NCBI GenBank assembly: GCA_026225945.1
Contig: JAMJFZ010000811.1
Span: 806,001-870,000, forward strand
Direction of reading: 5' to 3'
From: Cricetomys ansorgei
Taxonomy: Eukaryota; Chordata; Mammalia; Rodentia; Nesomyidae
DNA length: 64,000 nucleotides
A model generated the notes under the pieces. It was not told where the DNA came from, did not search any database, and saw nothing but the letters and a program-made list of their open reading frames with translations. A program made the position numbers and the translations under genes. Within the stretch, counting starts at the first letter, position 1. Every line of letters begins with the position of its first letter. This document shows, in pieces, positions 25,090-36,860 of this stretch.

Positions 25090-25740
25090 TCCCAGCTAAC
25101 TGTTGAGCCTTGGACAAATTAGTCACTTCCTTTACCACAGCCTCAGTTTCTTCATCTGTACAGCAAGAGTCATAACACTTGCCTTTCTGGCCTCATAGGG
25201 ATGAAGCATGAGAGGGAGTATACTTTGTAAACTATCGTGTACTGTGTACACAGGCAGAGACAAAACCAAAGTTTTTCGTCTCTAAGAGTCAGTAAACGTG
25301 GCGTATGCTTATGTGTGAGTAGCAGCATTGACTTAGTTCTCCCCATTAACTCCCAGTTGAAACCTTCACTGTCTCCCCATTTAACTCTCCTCTCTTTTTA
25401 TTTTATTACAATTTTTTTGGTTAGCACTGCAGAGGACTGAACCTAGAGCCTCGCATGTGCTAGACAAGTGCTCTACCACTAAGCTGTATCTCCAGCTCTC
25501 TGGCAGTTCATGGTTCAAATACATTTAACTCCTTAAGCTCTACACCACAGGGTCTAACTTACGCCAAATAGGAAGAAAAGATTGTCAGTGCTGCAGGAGT
25601 GGCCTGTCTAGGATTGGATTTTGATTATGAATTCGAAAATAATCTTTGCTAGGAACGTGGCTCAGTGGTAGTATATTTGCTTAGTTTCAATTCCCAGAAT
25701 TCTGCTCCCTGTTAATAATTAAAAAAAAAAAAAAAAATCT
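25090..25740. repeat. MIR (+), ID (−), ID (+)
   Basis: MIR at 25090–25225; antisense ID at 25415–25502 (GTGCTCTACCACTAAGCTGT); sense ID at 25650–25740 (GTGGCTCAGTGGTAG) ending in an A-run. Confidence 0.8.
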
Positions 25741-25889
25741 TGGTTTAGTAAATAAATTGATGTTTGAAGACTTGTATAATAGCCAAATGACAACAACTTG
25801 TTCTAGGTCTTTATATCCAACTCAACTCATTCAGATCATGCCTGGACTCTCACATTGTCTTTCAAAGTTGGTCACAATTATGTAGGAGA

Positions 25890-26310
25890 GGTTTTAGAAT
25901 CATACAGACCTGGATTTAAATCCAATTTCTACCATTTATCAGTTGTGTGACCCTGGACTTAGAATAAATTGCCTCTGTAATCTCCAATTTCCTTATCTCT
26001 CAAATGCAGCCACAACAGTACTCACAGAATTGCTATAAAGGTTAAGTGCATTAAAATACAATATATGCATGATATAGGTACTTTATGAGTTCTTAGCTCC
26101 TTCCTACAAAAGTGTCTACAATGTAAGCAAATCTCAGTCATTCTTTTCTTCCCTTTTTTCTTTTCTTTTAGACAAGGTTTCATTGTGTAGCCCTGGCTTG
26201 CCTGGAATTAGATATGTAGACTAGGCTGGCCTTGAAGTCACAGAGATCCATTTGCCTCTGCCTCTGAGTGCTGGCATTAAAGGTGTGCACCATCACACCT
26301 AACAAGTTCT
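25890..26310. repeat. MIR (+) and B1 (−)
   Basis: MIR at 25890–26090 (CCTGGATTTAAATCCAATTT, GTGTGACCCTGG) and antisense B1 at 26160–26310. Confidence 0.85.
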
Positions 26311-27199
26311 AGTCGTTCTCGTAGCTCAGATTTTATGCTTGTTTTCTTTCTGCTATTTCCTTTCCCTTCTCAAATCGTCCTGATTCTTCAAGGTCTAGCC
26401 TAAGTCTCACCATTCCATAAAGCTACTGAATTTTTTGCATTTCCATAACATGGTCATTCCTTTTAACTCTGCTTTGGTTCCATGTGAATCTCCTTCTCTA
26501 TACATAAGTGATAGATATCCCTTAAATAGCAGGCTGGGTTTTGTCAACTCAGCCGCAGAAAAGCTGTGAGTATAGGGCTGAACACACAGGTGTGTACAAC
26601 CACTGCCTTTTGATCTGCCGGGCCAGCCCTTATCACAGAGACTAGGATAGACTCCTCTCAAGCCTGCCCCAGCAAATACTACTACTATGCTGAGTGTTAG
26701 TAGAGAATACTAAAAGCCAAAAAATCTTGCTAATTAGTTTGAAATGGATCTAGAAGGGATAATATGGGAATATAGCACATGAGGCAGGAGGGTGGAGCCT
26801 GTCAGGGTAACTATGGTCCCTAGAGTCCAGCTTGCATCCAATGGGCCCTAGCCTTGGGGTGTGTCCCAGGCAGGCCCAGAAGGGGGAGGAAAAGGAAGTA
26901 CTGATGTTTGCCTGATTGCCTGATCTCCTGTGGCAGTTAGAGCAGGGGAAGTGTCCCAACTAGGAGTGGGGGAGGGGAAGCATGGGCTCTAAAAGATGGG
27001 TGAGTGTAATCCTACAGCCTTCTAGGCCACCTCTCTAATAAAAGGCTCTCGTTTCGCAACCCTCACTACTCACAATGCACATTCCAACCCTTACCTCTGA
27101 CTAGAATGTCCTGTCCTCTGCAAAGTGACCTCTGCAGTCTCTAACCCCAAAACACAAGTAATACTAAATAGAGCCGAGTACTACTTTCACCTACTCCAA

Positions 27200-27350
27200 G
27201 AATGTTTCTGGTGGTGCACACCTTTAATCCCAGCACTCGGGAAATAGGCAGGTGGATCTCCGAGTTTGAGGCCAGCCTGGTCTACAGAGTTAGTTCCAGG
27301 ACAGCCAGGGCTACACAGAGAAGACCTGTCTCGAAAAACCAAAAAGAAAA
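27200..27350 (+). repeat. B1 SINE
   Basis: TGGTGCACACCTTTAATCCC to CTACACAGAGAAGACCTGTC with a short A-rich end. Confidence 0.9.
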
Positions 27351-28316
27351 GTTTCTGTACATAATCCAAGTCACAAGTGACTTCATTGATCCAAAGTCTA
27401 GTCCCTGTCTATTTCATATGGAGGCTGATCAGAATCTTATCTCTTGTCTTTAGACTGGGAAAGTCCAGAGGGCAAGGTCCTGCCTGATTCCTGACTCCCT
27501 AGCTGAGTATAGCACATGTGGCTGTCAGTAAAAACACAAAACAAATAATGATCTCCTCTCTCATGAATGCTGTGCACCCCTTCAGATTCTTCCTGTCCTT
27601 TGGGCTCAGTTCTTCTTCCCACCTTTTCCAGGCTATCACAGCCCTCTTCTCTTTTACCTTTCTCAGTACTGATTGTTCTATTCATTGTGCTGAACTACTA
27701 CTGGATGATCTGTGATGAGGGAAGCCTGTTTATTTGTAGAAGCCCAGCACAGTGCTGAGCAAAAGTTGCAGAGAGATATCCCGTCCCCCCATCAATTCTG
27801 ACATTGAGACTGGGAAAAAGGGAAGCCTCTATGTCCAAGAGACACTGGACAAAGGTAGCCGACTTCTTCCTCATCCAGAGAAACAGAAAGTTAGGGTAAT
27901 GAACACACAAGCTAGATTGCTCTGTCTTCAGCTAAAAGAAGTCAGCAATGGTATCTCAGAGGGGTTGAAGAAAATGGGAAGAAAAAGTAGAAGATAGGCT
28001 AAGGATTAGACTGGAATAGCTGAAGATCTTTGGTCCAAGACAACCAAGCCAGGGACAGGGCACTACAAATCTGTTTGTTTGTTTGTTTGTTTGTTTTGAA
28101 GGGAAGACAGGAGAGGTGACACAAGGAGGATCACATTGGGGCTGCAGCTGGCTGCAGCTGGGCTGGGAGGAGGAAGCTAGGGGAGACATGAGGTCAGTGT
28201 GGGACTGGGACCAGGCCAAGGACTGAGAGTCTTTCTTCCCCTTCTCAGCATCATCAGGGAAGAGCCCAAGAGAACATAGTTCTCAGCCTTAAAGAAAGAA
28301 AAAAAAAAAATTCCAG

Positions 28317-28506
28317 GGACTGGAGAGATGGCTCAGTGGTTAAGAGCACTGGCTGCTCTTCCAGAGGACCCAGGTTCAATTCCTAGCACCCATATGGCAG
28401 CTCACAACTGTCTGTAACTCCTGTTCCAGGGTCCTAGCACCCTCACACAGACATATGTGTTGGCAAAATACCAATGCACATAAAATAAAAATATTTTTTT
28501 AAAAAT
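28317..28506 (+). repeat. B2 SINE, well preserved
   Basis: GACTGGAGAGATGGCTCAGT and TTAAGAGCACTGGCTGCTCT with an AATAAAAATA tail show a complete, young-looking B2 in Rhog intron 1, opposite to Rhog transcription. Confidence 0.93.
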
Positions 28507-28509
28507 TCC

Positions 28510-29330
28510 ACACCAAAGGACTCTCTTCTTTTTGCCATTCTCCATGCATGGCCCCCCGAAGAGAGGATTTTGCACTATAGCAGGAAGGGTAAGAGCAGAG
28601 AGTTGATGCTACGTACCAGGGATTGCAGAGGAGGAAGAAACAAGACTGTCGTAGCTGAGATGGACGTAGAGGGTTAAGACAGCTTCACTAAGTCTGCCCC
28701 ATGCTCATCCCAACACCCAGGGTGTTCCACAAAGGGTGAGCCCCAGAGACAGGACAGCTCTAGCTCAGGGAGCCAAGCTGCCCCTCCCCCACCCGGCAGC
28801 ACAGAGGAAGGCTCACACACTGGCTTACTTCTCCCCGCCTAGCAGCAGCTCAGTAATCTCTGGGCCCCATGAAAGGCCTGTGAAGTGGCACTTCCTTTGC
28901 TTTTGCTCACTTCACAGGAGGCTGTGAGTGCCAACCTTGTAATTCTGTCTCCCCCTCTTAAAAACACAGAGAAACCCTGGGCTTCCCAGTCCCTTTGGTA
29001 TGACACCCAAGGTCTGAGGGGGTTTTCCACACGGGGGAAAAAACATCAGGGAGGGAACTCCACATCTATTTCCACTGTCAGTGGGCAAAGAGCTGGAGCA
29101 GAGGACAGGGCACACACCCCCATCCTGGAGTCCCTCGACAAAAACCCAGCATTGCTGCCTTATCTCTCAACCTACAGCAATCTTTGTACTCTGTGTAAAG
29201 AGCCACAATTCTGCCCTGGCAGATCAAGGCTGGTGAGACAGGAAGGCTGAGTCCGAGGCACTGCTATTTCTCTTAGACAAAGTACAGTCAAACCTATCAG
29301 TGTTCACTGTGTCCTTTGGAAGTTGAAAAC
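28510..29330. other. Repeat-free block in Rhog intron 1 with an inverted repeat
   Basis: About 0.8 kb between a B2 and a B1 holds no repeat I recognise. It includes an 11-bp perfect inverted repeat at 28877–28887 / 28908–28918 and an ETS-like core (GGAAGTGCC on the minus strand). A regulatory role is inference. Confidence 0.4.
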
Positions 29331-29339
29331 GCAAGTCGT

Positions 29340-29945
29340 TTTTTTTTTTGTTTGTTTTTTGTTTTGTTGTTGTTTGTGTTTTTTCTTTTCTTATTTTTGA
29401 GACAGGGTTTCACTAAGTCACCCTGGCTGGCCTAGAACTTGATATGTAGACCAGGCTGGCTTCTGTCTCCCAAGCAGTGGGATTAAAGGTGTGTGCTACC
29501 AGACCTAGCTTGCAACCTCATCTTGTAAACCTAATAGAGCCAAGAGATAGATACTAAGTTGACAGGGTGATACAAAAGAGTTAGTTGCTAATCCAGGTTG
29601 AGGATCTGGATCTCCTAACCTCTGGCCTGATGTTAGTCTCACAAAGCAGAGAAGGTGAAGATTGCTATTCTGACATTTGACTTCATTCAAGATGGCCCTA
29701 GAATGGTTTGCTTCTTTAAGTAATGGGCCAGAGGCCTGGAGAGATGGTTCAGTAGGTTTAAGAGCACTTGTTTTTGCAGAGGACCCAGATTTGATTCCCA
29801 GTACCTACATGGTGGCTCACAGGCCCATAGAGTTCCAGTTCTAGGGGATCTGACACCCTCTGTGGGTACCAGGCATGGATGTGGTACACATACACATATG
29901 TAGGCAAACTGCCCATATACATAAACAAATCTAAAATAAATAAAA
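29340..29945. repeat. B1 (−) and B2 (+) SINEs
   Basis: A T-rich antisense B1 at 29340–29512 and a B2 at 29730–29945 (GGCCTGGAGAGATGGTTCAG). Confidence 0.85.
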
Positions 29946-29949
29946 GAAA

Positions 29950-32010
29950 TGGACCAAAGGCGTCAGGTTGACATCTGTCTGCATCCTTTTGCTTTTAAGT
30001 TCCCAAGCCCTCCCCCAGCCCTGGCCCAACTTGCAGTGCTCAGGGTTTAGCACTAACAGTATGGCACTGGACAGCCAGTACTCTGGTCCTGCCCTAGCTG
30101 ACAAGCTCCTCCTCTGGCCTTTAGCTCCTGGAGACATGCCCTCCCCCCATGTGAGATAGGACAAAAGAGGAAGCTGGACCCTGGACAGGAAAACCAGTCT
30201 GATCTGGGGAGGTGGCCCAGGCTTTGTCTTTGGTTTCCCCTGGAAGGTCTTCTCACAGGTCCCTACAAACCTTACCTCTAATGGATCGACACTGTGCATG
30301 AAGGGAAGAGGTTTTCAGTCTGTACCCAGGCTCCCTTCTTATTCCTGGTTCTCCAGCTACTATCATCCCAGTATTTTCATGGTTGCCCGGCTGCTCTTAT
30401 AACCGCAGCCTCTCCTATCTTCCTGCTCATAACCCCCTATAGACTCCTATCAGCCACCTCATCTGCCTTAGTATCTCTCCTGAAGCAACTCTCCAAAGCC
30501 CAGATTGCTAAGCAGGACATGGAGCAATGTCACCCTGCCACTTCTTCCCATATTACCTTAACCATACTTCCGTAGCCAAGTCCTCCACGGCAGCTTCCTA
30601 GGTACCCCCAATTCATGGTATTTTCCCCTTTAGATCCCTCCCTTCCTTGTCAAATTTTTCTTACCATTAGCTCAAACTTCCAGTGGGACCAGACCTTGCC
30701 TGAGAGAACCCCCCCCCCTTCCATCCTATCTTTGCCCTCAGAACCCTATGGGTTGCTTAGTTATACAGAATACTAAATTAAGTACTGGTTTGCCAAGCTA
30801 GGAATCAGGGCTCCTGAGGATTTTTATTGAGCTGTGATGCTGAGAAAATGTGCTGTATGCACATCCTTTCCTGAGCTGGGATTTAACACAGATCCCTTGG
30901 ATTTCCTCCGTGGGGCCAAACCTCTGTACCTCCCAGAAATGGGAGTAGGAAAGACAGGTGGAGAAGGGCAGGACTAGAAGAAACAATTGATGGGAGAGGG
31001 ACAACTGTGAGGTGGTAAGAGGATAGGAAAGGGAAGGAGCCTAGCTCTTAAATTTAGCTGTGCCTGAATATCCCCCAAACGTGGCATTTGCTCTCCTCCA
31101 CTTCTCTTTTATTCTCGTGGAGAGAAGTTAATACAGAAGAGTGGAGGAGTACAGAGAAACGAAATCCCCGAGCATGGAATCCAGCGGCTGAGGAAGGGAT
31201 CTAGAATGGAAACAAGAACCAAAGGGCCAGGACAGACTAGGTTAGACCTTGGAGGAATTCCTCAGAGAGAGGGAATAGAGTCCCAGGTAAGAAGGAACAT
31301 ATCAAGAATGCTTAAAGACAAGAGGGTCAGCAGAACTGGTCAAGGCACTGACACACACCAGAAAATGTAGGCACCCAACTTCTGCAGGCCCCAGAAAGTA
31401 TCAGGGAAGAAGGACAAACACCTCTGCCTCACATCTCTTTCCTGATGAAAAAAATTAAAAACTAATGGAGACTGACATTAGACCAGCTGCAGTTTTCCCT
31501 TCAGAATCTTGCCTTTGTCCCCTCCCCTTCCTACCACACCAAATGGTCCATCCCATTCTCCCCACTGGTTGGAACCAGTAAAGTGCTGGGGGAGAGGGAT
31601 TTCAGACTAATCAACTCCTAGGCTGGACTCTTTGTTGAGCACCTAAGACTCAGGGTAGTTTTGATTTCCCATGGCCTTTCTCACTAGTCTTATTCTTGTG
31701 TCACCCTATGCTGACTGCTACAGACTGCTTCCCCCTGCCTAACCACAATATCACCCACTGCGGGTTCCCTTCATTCTGCTGGCTTCTGCTCTGGGCCTTC
31801 TCAAGGCTAAGGGCAGTTATTTTGTCTCTAGGAGATAAAGATGTTGACACACCAGAACTTGCATGTTCACTAGCGTGTGCAAATGCTTCCAGCCCTTTAA
31901 TCATCTCCATCATCGGGAGGCTGCAACCTGCATCTCTAAACTAACAAGGCTTGAAAAGGCTCCGGAACTCACCAAAGCTAAAGCAGTTTCTGATACTAAG
32001 GCAAGAGATA
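29950..32010. other. Repeat-poor Rhog intron sequence upstream of the G-run
   Basis: No SINE is recognised over about 2 kb. There are no usable splice-bounded frames. A G-run lies at about 32019–32031. Confidence 0.45.
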
Positions 32011-32689
32011 TACAGCTGGGGGGGGGGGGGGCGGGGGAGGACACAGACAGGGCAGCAGAGAGCATCGAAACGAGAATAGGGGTGGGAGATATGTGTGGTA
32101 GCCAGAGGCTGGGAAGTGATGGGAAAGGGAGGCTTCAGGGAACTGAGCAGAGAAAAGCAAGGCAGGTGAGTGTGAAATCAGGGCCTAGGTACATCTGTGC
32201 GGTTGGGGGAAAAGAGACTGAAGAAGATAAATGTGGCAGACACTAAGGAGAGTGGAGGAAGACAGTATGGAATTCAGATGAGGGAGAAGACTAAGAGATA
32301 GCGCTCAATCATTCCCTAAAGCCAGAACTCCAGCTGCCTCTCAAAGTTCTAAGTTTTCGGTATCAATAGTCACTTTTCCTTTTCCTTCTTCAGTTTATCC
32401 TCAAAAAAAGATAGGCCAGATGGAGTCAAGTGGACTTGACTAATATGTTCACTAAATACTCGTTGCGTGGCACAGGGATTAAAAAGGTGGCTCAGAAAAA
32501 TACAGAGAAGGAGTGGGGATTCCCCGCCGGGTCCTCCGGAGGGTTGCAGCCTAACAGGGTAGCTATGGACTGGCTGGGACCTTCCCGGGTGAGACCTTTC
32601 CTTGCATTCTCAGGGTTGAGGCCCCAGACACCGCCCCCCTCTCAGCCTCACAAATGTCACAACTGCAGAGCAGAGAGCGCGCCTTCTCC

Positions 32690-33330
32690 AGCCCAGAGGC
32701 CCTCTCCTTTCACACACTACTGAACACCCCCCACAACTTCTGAGGACGCCCCGCCGCAGAGTGCCACCCTCACAGCTCAGCGCTTTCCCACTCCCGAGCC
32801 TCTCACGGCTCGGGTCTCCAGGGTCCCTCGCGGCTCTCGAGAGGCCGCGCTGTCCCTTGGATCCCACCCTCAAGCCAGCCAGCAGCGATCGGCTCGGGGC
32901 GGCCCCCAGTCCCCGCCCGCCCGGCCGCGCCCGCCCAACTTGCGGCGGGAGAGAACCTCCCGCCCGCGGCCTCCCTCTTGCAAACTTCCCGTCCGGCGGG
33001 CGCCCGGCTCCATCCCGCAGCGCTCCCCTTCCCCAGGACCCCTGCCCACCGGCCCGGGCCTCACCTGGTGCCCTCCCCGCGGCGGGGGAGCTGGGGGCGG
33101 CGGCGGCGGCTCTGGGCTCGAGAAGGAAGTGAGAGCTGGAGGCCGGAGGAAGTGGGGGTGTGGGGGCCGGGCCGGCGGGACCGAGGCGGGGCGGGGCGCG
33201 GGGGCGGGCCGGCCGGGGCGGGGCGGACCAGGAAGTCCGCAGCCCCTCGCCCCCACCCTCCCGCCCTCGGTCTCCTGCGAGCTTCGCCCTGTGCTCGGTC
33301 CCGCGTCCCCTGCTTCCCTTCACCCTCCGC
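32690..33330 (-). promoter_or_regulatory. Rhog: Rhog CpG-island promoter
   Basis: This is the most CpG-dense block in the window, with repeated GC boxes (GGGGCGGGG around 33186–33222). GGAAGT ETS-type motifs occur at 33125–33130, 33148–33153 and 33231–33236. There is no TATA or CCAAT box near the predicted start. Long open frames on both strands here are by-products of GC content. Confidence 0.8.
33065..33160 (-). other. Rhog: Rhog non-coding exon 1
   Basis: On the minus strand GGCACCAG|GTGAGG gives a strong donor, with intron GT at 33064–33063. Its last base (33065) joins 22874 across an intron of about 10.2 kb. The exon is GC-rich with CCG triplets and contains no ATG on the minus strand. 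The 5' limit is only approximate because there is no TATA box; starts are likely between 33,120 and 33,200. Confidence 0.7.
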
Positions 33331-33334
33331 CCCG

Positions 33335-33960
33335 TGGCCCCTGAGACCCTCAAGGTCAGGTCTCCCCGCTTTCACTTGGCATTCCACCCCACCATCAGCC
33401 CTAAGCTAGCGCCAAGCATCTGTCTTCTTCCTGGCATCTCCCTCTGTTCCGCAGCCTCTGCGGGAAGGCTGAGAAATGCCTTCCGCTCAGCCTCGGGACC
33501 GAGAGGTAGCCGAGGCTGACTGGGGTTAACCAGAATGGGTCAGGCTGGGGCAGTCCCCACCCCTGCTCTGAGCCTCGGGAGAGTGCTGGGTGGTGGTGAT
33601 TCAGCAGTGGGAAGGTCCCAGACCCCTAGGGAGGGTGGGGAGCCTGGGGGAAGGGCAGCTACCGTCAGCACCCCGGGAAAAGACAAGATCAGCAGAGACG
33701 CAGGCGGAGCTGCGCGAGCCCCAAAAACAGGATGTCGTGTCGTGGTTCCGCACCTCGCGGCTCCGCAGGGCTCTGGGGAGGGGGCGGGGCGTGGGAAGAC
33801 GTGGGGCTCTTCTGGTTCCCCGATCTCGCCTAGGCGCGCAACGGCTTGGAACCGTAGGACCGCACCCAGGCCTGAGGTCCGGCTTGGGCCCTGGAGACTG
33901 GCGAGTGGACGGACTCGTGGGCGCCCTCTGTTGCTTCTAACCAAGGCCTTGGGCCGGAGC
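33335..33960. promoter_or_regulatory. CpG-rich shore upstream of Rhog
   Basis: Moderately CpG-rich, repeat-free sequence continues upstream of Rhog, with the densest CpGs at 33,700–33,940. Open frames occur on both strands but no codon pattern, splice structure or known protein is recognisable. Confidence 0.4.
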
Positions 33961-34067
33961 TTTGACTGGTTCCCTTAACTTTCTGGGTGTCCTACCATGT
34001 GCAGAGCTCCGCTAGGTGCAGTGGAAACAGCACGAGGTAGACACCGCGACTTACAGAGGCTTTTCAG

Positions 34068-34140
34068 TTTTGACAAAAAAAAAAAAAAAAAGTTTAACCT
34101 TTCCAAGCACCAATTCTTTTTTTTTTTTTAGTCAACAAAA
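34068..34140. repeat. A17/T13 inverted homopolymer pair
   Basis: A17 at 34075–34091 and T13 at 34117–34129 are flanked by TTTTGAC (34068–34074) and GTCAACAAAA (34131–34140), giving an AT-rich inverted repeat with a loop of about 25 nt. Confidence 0.7.
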
Positions 34141-34504
34141 TTTCTGAGCATGTGAGGATATAAGGATAGGTGTCCATGCTGTGCTACTGTGTAGAAAGTG
34201 AAGTTAAGACTGTCAGGTTTAGGCTGGTCAATGACTGAGTAAATGAATGTGTGTTCCGAGATCCTTCAGAAGCCTGTTCTGGTTATTCAGGCACTTTGTA
34301 GACCTTTTCCCTCTTCTTTGGTCCTTGAGACAAATTCCTTTCTGTAGGGAGAGGAGAGTAGGAAGTGCTAGGGGAGAATTGGGAAGGCAGAACTGGTGCT
34401 TTGTGTTTAACAGAAAGAGAGGTTTGTGACTCCCAGAATTAACAGGGTCCTGAAGTGGACCTCATCTTCAAGTGGCTTCAATGAAGCCATTACAAATATG
34501 TTCC

Positions 34505-34715
34505 AAGCCAAGGGCGGTAGCACACACTTGTAATCTTAGCACCCAGAAGGTGGAAGCGGGAGGTTCAGAAGTTCGAGGCCAGCCTGGGCTATTTGAGTCC
34601 TTAATTTTTTTTTTCTGGAAAAAAAAATTGAAAATTTGACTATAGCTCAGTGGTAGAGTGCTTGTTTAGCATGTGTTTAGGCCTGTACCCCAACACCACA
34701 AACAATGGCATGTAT
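34505..34715 (+). repeat. B1 fragment and ID SINE
   Basis: B1-type copy at 34505–34610 and an ID-type copy at 34640–34715 (GACTATAGCTCAGTGGTAGA), together resembling a B4 composite in reverse order. Confidence 0.75.
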
Positions 34716-35204
34716 ATTTCAGAAGTAATTGACAGGCATCGTGGTAGAAACAAGGCCAAAAGAACATTTGATACAGTAGACTGAAAGGCCGGATCTGCAG
34801 CCTGGGATTAGACTCTGCCTCCTGAGCTCTGAGCGTCTTGGGTTTGCCTCACCCTAGTCCAGGAGAGAAAGAGCTTTCTCAGATAGCTGTTTGGTAGAAT
34901 ATGGGACTATTGGATTTGAGGCTACCAGAGGAAAAGGAAAAATCCCAGGACTGGGTTTCAGAAGACCTTGAGGTCAAGACTCAGTCAGTCAGACTAGAAA
35001 GAGTTTAGGCTACATCCTTCCCCACTTCTGAATCTCATGTTCCCCTACTAGAAAACAAGGGGTTGAAGTAGATGATACCCTTCAGCTCTGACCTTCTGTG
35101 ATGCACTCTTGAGAATAATAATTAAGTAATTGAGGTGTATGCATATAGCATATTGCTCATAGTTCTTTAATACCACTTAAGTCATCCTGTTTTGCGTTCT
35201 AGTA

Positions 35205-35350
35205 AATTGTGTCTGTGCCTAACGTCTGTCTCCTCTACCAACTGTAAATCCTTTGAGGTTGTGTCTGATTCATCTCTGTCCACCCACTGGGCCTGTACAC
35301 AGGCAGGCCTGAGCACACACTTGTGCTCAGTAAACATCTGTGGAATGAGA
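35205..35350 (+). repeat. L2 LINE 3' fragment
   Basis: CTGTAAATCCTTTGAGGTTG and CTCAGTAAACATCTGTGGAA match the L2 3'-end layout. Confidence 0.6.
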
Positions 35351-35809
35351 TTGCTTCAATAAATTACTAAAATGTGTGGAATCATTGGCATCCAGGTGAT
35401 TTGGAACCACTTTTATGTCACAGGTATGAGCAGGGTCAATAAAGACAGAAGGAGAGGATAGGCAGGAAGGAGGAGCTACCTGGAAGGCTTCTTGAAGGAG
35501 GAGAATGCTAGGCTGAAGAAAAGTCACCCCCTATTCTTTTTCCTAGTCTTTCATGAGCTTTTCCCAATCAGATAAGTTCGTGCAAATGGTACATGTTATA
35601 TGTTTACAAACAACTGAGAGACAAGGATACCCATAGAACCTGGATATTTAGAAGTGAGATGACATGATGTAGGGAAGTATTTGTTTATTTTTGTTGTTTG
35701 TTTCATGTAGTTAGGCTGTAACTCCTAAATACTAGAGGCTGACCTTGAACTCCTGAGCCTCCCTGGTGGTGACAAGTCACATGTCCTCTTGCATTCATTC
35801 CTTCAATTC

Positions 35810-36385
35810 AGCGTATGTGTGTGTGTGTGCATGCGTGTGTGGTGTGTGTGCGCCAGATGTTAAAGTTAGGTGTCTTCCTCAGTCACTGTCCACCTTCAGT
35901 TGGGCTAGACTTGCTGACTAGCAAGCCCAGGGGATCCTCCTGTCTCCTACTCCCAGAACTGGGACTACAGATACACACCATTGTATGTACCTTGGTGCAA
36001 AAGATTTGAACTCAGGTCTTCAAGCTTTTACAACAAGCACTTTATAAACTGAGTCATCTCTCCTCAGCCCCCTCAGTGCATATTCATTGAAAATCTGCTT
36101 GCTGCCAGGCAATGATGAAGTAGAGAAACAGACAAGATCTTATTCTGATATAACTAGCCAAAAAAAGATAGATTTGAGGGATTGAGAGATGGTTTAGTGG
36201 TTAAGAGTACTTGTTGCCCTTTCAGAGGACCGAGGTTCTCAAAACCATCTGTAACTCTAGTTCTAGGGGATCAGATGCTGTTGAACTCTGAAGGCATCAG
36301 ACATACACATGATGCACATACATACATGCAGGCAAAACATTCATACACAAAACATGCACACACAAGTAAAAAATATATATAGACT
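35810..36385. repeat. B3-like SINE (−) and B2 SINE (+)
   Basis: GT-rich start then an antisense SINE to about 36070, followed by a B2 at 36178–36385 (GATTGAGAGATGGTTTAGTG). Confidence 0.75.
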
Positions 36386-36470
36386 ATAGAATTATATATA
36401 TGTATATAGAATTATATATATGTATATATATATAGAGAGAGAGAGAGAGAGACAGTGCGAGAGAGAGAGG
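36386..36470. repeat. Compound (AT)n/(GTATAT)n/(GA)n microsatellite
   Basis: ATATATAGACTATAGAATTA-type repeats followed by a (GA)n run at about 36432–36470. Confidence 0.9.
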
Positions 36471-36524
36471 GACATCTTAAGCAGATAGATCTCTGAGTTG
36501 GTGGCTAGCTTGGGTTACTTTGAA

Positions 36525-36747
36525 CAGTAGTTCTCAACCTGTGGGTCAAGATGCCTTTGGTGGCCAAATGATCCTTCACAGGAGTCACCTAAGACCATTT
36601 GCATATCAGATATTTACATTATGATTCCTAACAGCAGCAAAATTACAGTTATGAAGTAGCAACAAAAATAATTTTGTGGGCTAGGGTCACCACAACATGA
36701 GGAACTATATTAAAGGGTTGCAGCATTAGGAAGGTTGAGAACCACTG
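36525..36747. mobile_element. hAT-like non-autonomous DNA element (resembles rodent RCHARR1)
   Basis: The ends are inverted: CAGTAGTTCTCAACC at 36525 and GGTTGAGAACCACTG ending 36747, with one mismatch. The 223-bp interior has no frame and matches, as far as I remember, the rodent Charlie-type element that begins CAGTGGTTCTCAACC. It splits a B1 whose halves flank it (about 36475–36524 and 36748–36800). A clean 8-bp target duplication is not visible. Confidence 0.7.
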
Positions 36748-36789
36748 GCTTAAAGAGTTCCAGGACAGCTAAGGTTATATAATGAAACC

Positions 36790-36860
36790 TTGTCTCTGAG
36801 AGAAAGGGGGGGGGAGAAAAGAAAAGAAGAGAAGAGAAAAGGAAGGGAGGGAGAGAGATC
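36790..36860 (+). repeat. Purine-rich tract after the split B1
   Basis: AG/GA-rich run with GGGGGGG and AAAAGAAAAG motifs. Confidence 0.7.

Larger units (their letters stand above)
22875..33064 (-). other. Rhog: Rhog intron 1
   Basis: The intron is bounded by GT at 33064–33063 and AG at 22876–22875 on the minus strand. It holds MIRs (about 23045–23230, 23640–23740, 25090–25225, 25890–26090), B2 (23755–23965, 28317–28506, 29730–29945), B1 (24005–24165, 26160–26310, 27200–27350, 29340–29512) and ID copies (25415–25502, 25650–25740). Repeat-free blocks remain at about 24,200–24,930, 28,510–29,330 and 29,950–32,010. No further coding exon is supported. Confidence 0.75.

Noticed and set aside
25650..25740. 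tRNA-like sequence
   Set aside because: It is an ID SINE with tRNA-derived promoter boxes and an A-tail, not a folded tRNA gene; the same applies to the other ID and B2 copies.
32610..33387. Several long ORFs on both strands (up to 247 codons) in the Rhog CpG island
   Set aside because: They are rich in Pro, Arg, Gly and Ala in all frames, as expected from GC-rich DNA with few stops, and they overlap each other and the Rhog promoter.
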